The position numbers and the translations under genes are program-made. The notes under the pieces are model-generated. The model saw only the letters and a program-made list of their open reading frames with translations, searched no databases and was not told where the DNA came from. Source: Anaerolineales bacterium (GTDB taxonomy: Bacteria > Chloroflexota > Anaerolineae > Anaerolineales > Villigracilaceae). From it: 64,000 nucleotides of DNA. Location: the NCBI GenBank assembly GCA_030018695.1, contig JASEHI010000001.1, positions 1-64,000 of the forward strand, written 5' to 3'. Shown here piece after piece: positions 58,304 through 64,000 of this stretch (position 1 is its first letter; each line of letters starts with the position of its first letter).

Positions 58304-60112
58304 CTACAATTCACAATAGCGCTCGATCCGTTTGCCAATCACAGCCAGGCTGTCTTCCCAGAATTTGCGCTCCCGGATATTGATCCCAAAGCGGGCGGCC
58401 AGGTCGGCGGCGGTGCCTTCGCCAGTGGAGGCGAGCAGGTTTTTGTAATCCGGCATGAAGTCCGCGCCGCGCTGCTGGTAGATGGCGTACAGGCCGGCGC
58501 CAAATAAGAGGCCAAAAGCATAGGGGAAATTGTAGAACGAGAGTCCCGAAAAATAGTAATGCGATTTCCACGTCCACATATACTTGTGCAGGTAGCGTTC
58601 GTCCAACCCGCCGCCGTAGGTGGCTTTCTGGGCGCGCTCCATGATGTCGCAGAAATCGTCGGCAGAGAGTTCGGCCTGCTCACGGCGCTCGAATATTTCC
58701 TTCTCGAACAGGTAGCGGGAATAGATGTCCACGATAACCTGGGCGTCTCCGGTCAGCATCGTCTCCAGGATGGCCAGTTCCTCCTGCGGGTCGCTGGTCT
58801 GGGCCAGCACAGCCTGCATGACGACGGTCTCGCACATGATCGAAGCGGTCTCGGCCAGGGTCATGGGCGTATCCTGCTGGAGTTCGGTCTTGCCGGCCTG
58901 ATATGCGCACTCGTTATGGAAGGCGTGGCCAAGCTCGTGAGCGATAGTCGAGACCTGATCGAGCGTGCCGTCGAAGTTACACAGCACGCGGCTTTCCTTG
59001 ACTACTGGCACGCCGATGCAAAATGCCCCGCCTTGCTTGCCCTCGCGCTGTTCGGCGTCAATCCAGTGATTATCGAAGGCGCGCCGGGCGAAGGATGAGA
59101 GATCAGGCGAGAATTTGGTGAAATTGTCCAATATGAAAGCGCGGGCTTCGTCAAAGTTGTAGGACTTGTCAGCCTTGCCCAGCGGCGCGAAGACATCCCA
59201 CCAGGCCAGTTTTTCCTTGCCCAAGCGTTGGGCCTTGGCTTTAAAGTACTTGCGGAATAGCGGGAAGGAGGCTTCCATCGCGCCCAGCATGGCCTCCAGC
59301 GTCGGGCGGTCTATGCGCGCCATGTCAATGGCGGGGTGAAGGGCATCTGTGCGGCCGCGGCGCGGGTTGAGGGTGTTGGCGGTTCCCTTCACACCGTTCA
59401 GGCAGGCGGCCAGCGGCTCGCGCACCGAATCCCAGGCTTTCATCTCGGCTTCGTAGGCGCGGCGACGCACGTCTTCATCCGGGTGGGAATGCAGGTTGAT
59501 CAGCGCTGGCATGGGCAATTTTTTGATCTCGCCGTCCAGCTCGAAGTCCACGGTCAATTGGGAGGTGAGGGTGCCTTGCAGTTTGCTCCAGGCGCTGGAT
59601 CCGCTCAAGCTCAGGTCGGCGGCCAGGGCCTCCTCGGCTGCGCTCATCAGGTACTTGCTCTGTTCAGCCGTCTCTTTGAGCATGAAGGCATGTGAGCGGG
59701 TGGTTTCGTTGTACTGGATGACCGGAGCCAAGACGGGTGTGATTTTGCCCATCCAGGCCAGGAACTGGGTGCGGACCTTTTGCAGGCGCACGCCGACCTG
59801 TTCGAATTCCGAGAACCGCCGCCGGGCAGTGGTGTTGTGCGAGTCGGTCGAGACGAAGGAGAAGATGTAGGCGCGGATTGTGCCGGCCAGTTCGTGGGTC
59901 TGGTTGAAGCCGTTGATCGCCTCGGCGGCCAGCGCACCCAACTCTTCGACCGGCGTCTGGGCATCGGTTTTGGCGACGCGTTCAGCAAAGAGCGTTTCGA
60001 GTGCGGCAATCTGGCTCTTCACCTGCTGGATGGCGGCATTTATCGCCTCTGACTCGAGACCGGGATAGACGTTTGCCAGCTCCCAGCGGGGGGGTGTTGC
60101 GGATAAGGTCAT
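58304..60112 (-). CDS. pepF: M3-family oligoendopeptidase F
   Basis: I start at the ATG at 60112 (MTLSATPPRWELANVYPGLE), preceded by GGAG; the upstream extension is dropped. The 602-residue protein has TIAHELGHAFHNE (zinc HExxH) and downstream Glu, with DTPMTLAETASIMCETVVMQ, and FDEARAFILDNFTKF, as in PepF of the M3B family. It cleaves peptides of about 7-17 residues in the cytoplasm. It faces gdhA across the terminator region. Confidence 0.92.
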   Translation of the reverse strand: MTLSATPPRWELANVYPGLESEAINAAIQQVKSQIAALETLFAERVAKTDAQTPVEELGALAAEAINGFNQTHELAGTIRAYIFSFVSTDSHNTTARRRFSEFEQVGVRLQKVRTQFLAWMGKITPVLAPVIQYNETTRSHAFMLKETAEQSKYLMSAAEEALAADLSLSGSSAWSKLQGTLTSQLTVDFELDGEIKKLPMPALINLHSHPDEDVRRRAYEAEMKAWDSVREPLAACLNGVKGTANTLNPRRGRTDALHPAIDMARIDRPTLEAMLGAMEASFPLFRKYFKAKAQRLGKEKLAWWDVFAPLGKADKSYNFDEARAFILDNFTKFSPDLSSFARRAFDNHWIDAEQREGKQGGAFCIGVPVVKESRVLCNFDGTLDQVSTIAHELGHAFHNECAYQAGKTELQQDTPMTLAETASIMCETVVMQAVLAQTSDPQEELAILETMLTGDAQVIVDIYSRYLFEKEIFERREQAELSADDFCDIMERAQKATYGGGLDERYLHKYMWTWKSHYYFSGLSFYNFPYAFGLLFGAGLYAIYQQRGADFMPDYKNLLASTGEGTAADLAARFGINIRERKFWEDSLAVIGKRIERYCEL

Positions 60113-60470
60113 TTTTATTCTCCGTGATATGAGGTTGATGACAAGGCGCAGCGCGCCTGTTTTGGAAAGTATACTTGAATCCATAAGGAACAAGAGTATC
60201 ATTTGGGTGTGTTTCAATGAGTTGAGAAAGAACGTCCCGCAGGCGTTGCCCTGAGCCTGTCGAAGGGTTGGATTGAGCCAATTTAGCCGTCTTTCAAAAC
60301 CTGCGGGACGGTTGTTTCAACTGAAATAAACGCACCCGTATCATTTCAATAAATCGGGGCAGAAGTTGACAGGTAGCACCGCAGTAAAAAGTCCGCGACT
60401 TTGAGAAAGCCATATATTGAGCAGTTTCCCCGCTTGCTTCTTTGCTTAAAAATGATACAATCATTACAGA
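60113..60470. other. 358-bp gap: MITE copy 2 and AT-rich promoter region
   Basis: Most of the middle is the MITE. On both sides lies AT-rich sequence, and GATACAATCATTACAG just before 60471 may be the -10 region of the downstream operon. No gene is seen. Confidence 0.6.
60196..60346. mobile_element. MITE copy 2 (60205-60337) with 9-bp target duplication
   Basis: The 133-bp element runs from GGGTGTGTTTCAATGAG to GAAATAAACGCACCC. GTATCATTT occurs on both sides (60196-60204 and 60338-60346). Its interior contains a CCCTGAGCCTGTCGAAGGG unit, absent from copy 1, and the inner dyad CGTCCCGCAGG / CCTGCGGGACG. Confidence 0.82.
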
Positions 60471-60668
60471 ATGGACGCTGAAACGCTGCGCCTCCTGCTG
60501 GCGGGTTTCCTGGTCGCCATGTACATCCTGGCGATCCTATACCTGCGGCGCAGGAATTTGACACTCGGCGAGTATGCCTTCTGGGGGCTGTTCGCGCTGT
60601 TCATCCCGGCGCTGGGACCGTTTCTGGTCATCATCAGCCGGCCCGGAAATATCAGGAGGTCAAGATGA
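60471..60668 (+). CDS. Small membrane protein preceding HicBA
   Basis: The 65-residue product MDAETLRLLLAGFLVAMYIL, then EYAFWGLFALFIPALGPFLV, has two hydrophobic segments and a basic tail. It resembles phospholipase D N-terminal-like (PLDc_N) small proteins. Its stop overlaps the hicB start by four bases (ATGA), so it is in the same transcript. Confidence 0.6.
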   Translation: MDAETLRLLLAGFLVAMYILAILYLRRRNLTLGEYAFWGLFALFIPALGPFLVIISRPGNIRRSR

Positions 60669-60871
60669 AATTGATCGTGAGCCTCGACCGCGATGAAGAC
60701 GGCGTCTGGATTGCAGAATGTCCGTCAATTCCCGGCTGTGTCAGCCAAGGTTCGACTAGAGAAGAAGCATTAGAAAACATCAAAGAAGCTATCCAGCTTT
60801 GCCTTGAAGTTCGCTCAGAACAAGGTCTTCCCCTGACCATTGAAACTCGCCAGGTGGAGGTATACGCCTGA
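60665..60871 (+). CDS. hicB: HicB-type antitoxin
   Basis: The 68-residue protein MKLIVSLDRDEDGVWIAECP, then IPGCVSQGSTREEALENIKE, is the partial RNase H-like HicB fold without the C-terminal DNA-binding domain of long HicB. It binds HicA directly. It ends at the base where hicA begins. Confidence 0.88.
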   Translation: MKLIVSLDRDEDGVWIAECPSIPGCVSQGSTREEALENIKEAIQLCLEVRSEQGLPLTIETRQVEVYA

Positions 60872-61098
60872 TGCCCACGCTTCCCCGACTGAGCGGTCGG
60901 GAAACCGTACGAGCCTTTGAATCTCTTGGTTGGAAGGTGGTCAGGCAAAAAGGGAGCCACATCATCCTGATCAAAGTTGGGCATATTGCAACATTGTCCG
61001 TACCCAATCATAAAGAAGTTGCCAGGGGCACTCTGCGCAGCCTGATCCGTTCAGCAGGACTAACCGTATCAGAGTTCATAGACGTTCTGAAAGATTAG
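60871..61098 (+). CDS. hicA: HicA-type mRNA interferase toxin
   Basis: The 75-residue protein MPTLPRLSGRETVRAFESLG has GWKVVRQKGSHIIL with His30 as the catalytic residue and VPNHKEVARGTLRSLIRSAGL. It is the double-stranded-RNA-binding-like HicA fold, which cuts mRNA. Gene order hicB-hicA is the reverse of the classic order but is common. Confidence 0.88.
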   Translation: MPTLPRLSGRETVRAFESLGWKVVRQKGSHIILIKVGHIATLSVPNHKEVARGTLRSLIRSAGLTVSEFIDVLKD

Positions 61099-61140
61099 CC
61101 GTGAAAGTTGTTGCGATTTTATTCTTCAGGAGGTAAATTC

Positions 61141-61626
61141 ATGAAACAAGACCGTTTCCTGCTCGGGATTTTGATTTTCATCGGCTTGTTGATTGTCGCC
61201 GCGCTGACGCTGTTTTTCGTCCGCCAGGATGCGCAGACCTACGGCGCGGAGGATACGCCGGAAGGCGTCATCCGCAACTACGCGCTGGCCCTGCAAAACC
61301 GCGATTTCGAGCGCGCCTATGGCTACCTGGCCGAGAAGGACAATAGGCCCTCGCTCGATACCTTCCGCCAGGCTTTCCTCAGCCGCCAGCTCGACATTTC
61401 CAACGCGGCCATCCAGATCGGCAGCGTGGAGCTGACCGGCAGCGACCAGGCGATGGTGGATTTGACCGTCGTCTACGCCTCCAGCGATCCCTTCTCGACC
61501 GGCTGGAGCTCGAATGAAACGGCTACACTGGTCAGGCAGGAGGGCGGCTGGCGCATTTCCTATATGCCGTATCCCTACTGGGGTTGGGATTGGTTCCAGC
61601 CGACGGCTGTACCGGTGAAGCCGTAG
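61141..61626 (+). CDS. Membrane-anchored NTF2/DUF4878-like protein
   Basis: The start at 61141 is preceded by GGAGG. The 161-residue protein has one N-terminal helix (FLLGILIFIGLLIVAALTLFF), then a domain with EDTPEGVIRNYALALQNRDF, ERAYGYLAE and a C-terminal RQEGGWRISYMPYPYWGWDW, the cone-shaped NTF2-like fold of DUF4878-type proteins. It is probably a lipid- or envelope-facing domain of unknown function. Degraded copies of its 3' end lie at 62363 and 62560. Confidence 0.75.
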   Translation: MKQDRFLLGILIFIGLLIVAALTLFFVRQDAQTYGAEDTPEGVIRNYALALQNRDFERAYGYLAEKDNRPSLDTFRQAFLSRQLDISNAAIQIGSVELTGSDQAMVDLTVVYASSDPFSTGWSSNETATLVRQEGGWRISYMPYPYWGWDWFQPTAVPVKP

Positions 61627-61635
61627 TCCGCCCGC

Positions 61636-61670
61636 TTGACACGACCCGATTTATGACTATAATATTAGTC
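61636..61670 (+). promoter_or_regulatory. Consensus promoter with overlapping operator for the RelE/Phd pair
   Basis: TTGACA (61636-61641), a 16-nt spacer and TATAAT (61658-61663) form a near-perfect sigma-70 promoter. GACTA-N6-TAGTC (61655-61670) overlaps the -10 and suggests repression by the toxin-antitoxin complex. The ATG at 61672 follows at once, so the transcript is leaderless. Confidence 0.65.
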
Positions 61671-61671
61671 A

Positions 61672-61995
61672 ATGTCACCGACAATACCATTTACCCTGAT
61701 TTTTGCGCCAGAGATACGCCAGCATTTGGCAAGAATAGAGCGCAAGCATCAGAGTTTGATCCGGCAGACAATCAGGGAACAACTTCGGTATTCGCCAAGT
61801 GTACAAACCAAGAACCGGAAATTATTGGAACCGCCGGCGCCTTATCAAGCGACGTGGGAACTTCGCTTTGGCCCTGAAAACCGTTTCCGAGCCTTTTACG
61901 AAGTGGATACTCCCGAGCATAAGGTGTACATTTTGGCGGTCGGAGTGAAAGAAGGTAATCGGTTATTTATCGGTGACGAGGAGTACACAAAATGA
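61672..61995 (+). CDS. RelE/ParE-like toxin
   Basis: The 107-residue protein reads MSPTIPFTLIFAPEIRQHLA, then RKHQSLIRQTIREQLRYSPS, RKLLEPPAPYQATWELRFG and FRAFYEVDTPEHKVYILAVG. Two helices followed by a beta sheet with NRFRAFYEVD and a terminal KEGNRLFIG are the RelE/ParE toxin pattern. It overlaps the antitoxin-like gene by four bases. Ribosome-dependent or gyrase target is unknown. Confidence 0.75.
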   Translation: MSPTIPFTLIFAPEIRQHLARIERKHQSLIRQTIREQLRYSPSVQTKNRKLLEPPAPYQATWELRFGPENRFRAFYEVDTPEHKVYILAVGVKEGNRLFIGDEEYTK

Positions 61996-62354
61996 GAATT
62001 GCTTCTTTAGCAGATGTCAAAACACGTTTCAGCGCCTATGTGGATAATTGCAAAGCGGATGGGCCTGTCGTCATCACACGAAATGGCAAGGCTGTTGCAG
62101 TACTCATCGCGCCATTGAATGATGATGATCTGGAAAGTATCCTGTTGGCGCGCTCGGCGCGGTTCCAGTCAATGCTGGAAAGATCACGGCAGAGTATTCG
62201 GGCTGGGGAAGGTTTATCGGAAGAGGAATTCTGGAATACGGTGGAGGAAAATGCCAAACTCGAAAAACGCGCCAAGCGCGCCAGCGAAGTGAAGTTTGAT
62301 AAAACTATGGCGCAAGTAGCCAAAATCGAGCCTCCAGAATATGACCGTTTGTAA
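61992..62354 (+). CDS. Phd/YefM-type antitoxin
   Basis: The 120-residue protein starts MRIASLADVKTRFSAYVDNC, KADGPVVITRNGKAVAVLIA, the Phd/YefM DNA-binding domain, followed by a longer helical tail (SARFQSMLERSRQSIRAGEG) that would wrap the toxin. Toxin-first order is unusual for this family. It ends next to a repeated tail of the NTF2-like gene. Confidence 0.8.
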   Translation: MRIASLADVKTRFSAYVDNCKADGPVVITRNGKAVAVLIAPLNDDDLESILLARSARFQSMLERSRQSIRAGEGLSEEEFWNTVEENAKLEKRAKRASEVKFDKTMAQVAKIEPPEYDRL

Positions 62355-62362
62355 GGCCGAGG

Positions 62363-62394
62363 GCCAGCCGACGGCTGCGCCGGTGAAACCTTAA
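62363..62394 (+). pseudogene. 3'-end remnant of the NTF2-like gene, copy 2
   Basis: CAGCCGACGGCTGCGCCGGT followed by GAAACCTTAA matches the end of the gene at 61141 (CAGCCGACGGCTGTACCGGT, GAAGCCGTAG), reading QPTAAPVKP then stop. It starts just after the Phd-like stop codon. Confidence 0.65.
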
Positions 62395-62559
62395 ATGCAA
62401 CCCGCCCCACTAGCCCGATCCATCACGTGTAGATGGGGGCAGGCGGCCACAGGCGGCCACTCTTCGCGGGGCGGGAGAAGTCTTACGACTTTTACGCTTA
62501 TATAATAACGATTCTTGCCGCTTGTGTCAATCTTTTTATGAAAACAAACCTCACCAGCT

Positions 62560-62658
62560 TCGCTGGAAATGCAAAATGGCGCTTGGCACATCATCAACAT
62601 ACCATACCCCTACTTGGGCTGGGACTGGTACCAACCGACGCCTCAGCCGGTCAAATGA
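62560..62658 (+). pseudogene. 3'-end remnant of an NTF2-like paralog, copy 3
   Basis: One frame reads WHIINIPYPYLGWDWYQPTP, then QPVK and TGA, parallel to WRISYMPYPYWGWDWFQPTA in the intact gene. Upstream homology fades quickly. MITE copy 3 is inserted at its stop codon. Confidence 0.65.
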
Positions 62659-62930
62659 TTTGGGTGCGTTTCAAATGAGACCTCATGCCCTGCGGGGCAC
62701 CCTAAAGGATGAAAATACAGGCTATTTTCAAGTCAGTTAGACCAGAACGTCCCGCAGGCGTTGTCCTGAGCCTGCCGTCTCGCACCGGCGTGCCGCCGAT
62801 GTTCGCGGCACGAACGGTGTCGAAGGGTTGGATTGAGCCAATGCCTGCCCTGAGCTTGTCGAAGGGTGACCGTCTTTCAAAACCTGCGGGACGGTTGCTT
62901 CAACTGAAATGAAATACACCCAAATACTTT
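62653..62930. mobile_element. MITE copy 3 (62662-62921), enlarged, with degenerate 9-bp duplication
   Basis: The 260-bp element starts GGGTGCGTTTCAAATGAG and ends GAAATGAAATACACCC. The flanks AAATGATTT (62653-62661) and AAATACTTT (62922-62930) match at 7 of 9 positions. It contains two CCTGAGC-TGTCGAAGGG units and a GC-rich palindrome in its middle, so it grew by nested insertion. Confidence 0.75.
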
Positions 62931-62991
62931 GTGTCACTTCGTGTCCTTTGTGTTTAGAAATGAGTCGTGTGTTCTTCGTCTGAGCAGATAC

Positions 62992-63080
62992 CCGTAACGC
63001 GGAATTCATTCCGCAACCAAAGGCGATATGAATATCGCGCTACCGAGTAGGTGCTGCGCACAAAATCTTCGCGGTTGGCA
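62992..63080. repeat. Inverted partner of the 58205-58295 repeat
   Basis: 89 bp, in reverse orientation to the copy at 58205, ending GATTTTG, GCGGTTGGCA at the promoter of the next gene. The pair brackets 4.7 kb containing pepF and the toxin-antitoxin region. Confidence 0.8.
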
Positions 63081-63103
63081 TAGTTTTTACAGAGTTATAC
63101 TAT
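63075..63103 (+). promoter_or_regulatory. Promoter of the DUF5671-like gene
   Basis: TTGGCA (63075-63080), a 17-nt spacer and TACTAT (63098-63103). The -35 box lies in the end of the inverted repeat. A short leader with AAGGAG follows. Confidence 0.5.
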
Positions 63104-63116
63104 AAGGAGAGAAAAC

Positions 63117-64000
63117 ATGCGCACCATTCGCCGTCTCTACTTTTACGCCGTTGCCTTTATCAGCCTGGAGGTCGTGCTCTGGGGCTTGATTGGCCTGCTG
63201 CGCACCACTTTTTCGCCGGATGCCATCGGCGGAGGCGCAGAGCGATTGGCGCAGGCCCTGGCGCTCATCCTGGTGGGGGTGCCGGTCTTCGGCCTGCACT
63301 GGTGGGTGGCCCAGCGCAATGCCCGCGCGGAGATGGACGAGCGCGCCTCCGGCCTGCGCGCCTTCTTCCTCTACGCCGTCTTGCTGGCGACGCAGATCCC
63401 CATCGTCCAGAACTTCCTGGCCCTGCTCAACCGCTTCTTGCTGGAGGCCTTTGGCATGTCGTCCTACCAGGCCATGTTCGGCGGCTCCCAGACCTGGACG
63501 GATAATCTCATCGCCGCGCTGATGAACGGCCTGGCAGCGGCCTACTTCATCGTCGTCCTGCGCGCGGATTGGAAAGAGATCACGCCCAAAGAAACCTTCG
63601 CCGACATCCGCCGCATCTACCGTTACGTTTGGGTGATCTACACACTGGTGATGCTCATCGCCGGTGTTCAGCAATTGCTGCGCTTCGTGCTGGAAATCCC
63701 GCCCAGCGCCTTTGGCCCGCTGACGCGCGCCGCGTTCGTCAACGGCCTGACCCTCTTGCTGCTCGGCGCGCCGTTATGGTTCTTCGCCTGGAAGACGGTA
63801 CAGGACTCGCTGGCCGAGCAGAGTGAACGCGAGTCGCTGCTGCGTTTGGGCATTCTCTACCTGCTGGCGCTGTCTGGCGTGATCACCGTGCTGACCTCGG
63901 GCGGGATCGTGTTCGACGTGTTCCTCCGGCGCATCCTCGGTGAAGCCATGACCTTGCCGGAACTCTTCCAACAAGTCGGCGGGCCGCTCTCCATCGGCAT
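63117..64000 (+). CDS. DUF5671-like polytopic membrane protein, N-terminal part (runs off window)
   Basis: An open frame from ATG 63117 (MRTIRRLYFYAVAFISLEVV) runs to the window end without a stop, at least 294 residues. It has repeated units of one amphipathic start (RRLYFYAVAFISL, RRIYRYVWVIYTLVML) and pairs of hydrophobic helices, a pattern I associate with DUF5671. AAGGAG lies 10 nt before the ATG. Function is unknown. Confidence 0.7.
   Translation, partial: MRTIRRLYFYAVAFISLEVVLWGLIGLLRTTFSPDAIGGGAERLAQALALILVGVPVFGLHWWVAQRNARAEMDERASGLRAFFLYAVLLATQIPIVQNFLALLNRFLLEAFGMSSYQAMFGGSQTWTDNLIAALMNGLAAAYFIVVLRADWKEITPKETFADIRRIYRYVWVIYTLVMLIAGVQQLLRFVLEIPPSAFGPLTRAAFVNGLTLLLLGAPLWFFAWKTVQDSLAEQSERESLLRLGILYLLALSGVITVLTSGGIVFDVFLRRILGEAMTLPELFQQVGGPLSIG

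Larger units (their letters stand above)
62355..63116. other. 762-bp gap: gene remnants, MITE copy 3, inverted repeat and promoter
   Basis: No intact gene is seen. The items inside are listed separately. Between them, 62391-62500 is GC-rich with small palindromes (GGCGGCCACAGGCGGCCAC, AGTCTTACGACTT), and about 62930-62990 has TTTGTGTCACTTCGTGTCCT-type short-period repeats. Confidence 0.6.

Overview
The window reads as a chromosomal segment of a high-GC Chloroflexi bacterium, probably class Anaerolineae. Reasons: a DUF3090 / SCO1664-family gene cluster, a methylmalonyl-CoA mutase whose catalytic subunit stands alone without its B12 domain, HTH/PRTase-type helicase fusions, and very many short palindromic and heptameric repeats, several read through in frame inside genes. 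Assignment rests on gene content only; there is no rRNA. Many genes have a TATAAT-like -10 box only 6-12 nt before the start codon, which suggests frequent leaderless transcription.

Layout. 1-12.4 kb is mostly housekeeping and metabolism: a sugar-isomerase-like fragment, a C45 peptidase, a UPF0175/PIN toxin-antitoxin pair, an ECF sigma / anti-sigma / bactofilin-like operon, a KAS III-like enzyme, methylmalonyl-CoA mutase, DUF3090 and SCO1664 proteins, homoserine dehydrogenase, a DinB-like protein and a thiolase. 12.4-13.3 kb holds a transporter remnant and a small gene carrying an in-frame MITE with an 11-bp target duplication.

13.2-25.3 kb (minus strand) is a defence island that looks like one long operon: an Xre-type regulator with a palindromic operator over its start codon, a complete type I Wadjet system (JetA, JetB, JetC, JetD), then a RecQ-HTH-HEAT-phosphoribosyltransferase fusion and a DprA-like protein (a PsyrTA/RqlHI-like pair), then a 150-residue gene of unknown function. 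25.3-28.6 kb carries two conserved hypothetical genes, one with a frameshift compensated by a repeat insertion, and an archaeal-type ATPase.

28.7-36.3 kb (plus strand) is the best candidate for an undescribed system: four tightly coupled genes encoding a RapA-like SNF2 helicase, a Cys/His-rich zinc protein, a CPSF-like metallo-beta-lactamase/beta-CASP nuclease with repeated domains and a ParB-like tail, and an RNA ligase. A perfect 11-bp inverted repeat lies between it and the divergent ATPase gene.

36.5-58.2 kb returns to core functions: a second thiolase, a BNR lipoprotein, a GT39 glycosyltransferase, two tRNA-Ser genes, MiaB, endonuclease III, asparaginase, a sensor kinase, a NYN protein, a deacetylase, FtsK, enoyl-CoA hydratase, GatB and glutamate dehydrogenase, with several gene remnants between them. 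58.2-64 kb has oligoendopeptidase F, two toxin-antitoxin modules (HicBA and RelE/Phd-like) around duplicated NTF2-like tails, the longest copies of a TIR-flanked MITE (three copies in the window, with 8-9 bp duplications), and the start of a DUF5671-like membrane protein.
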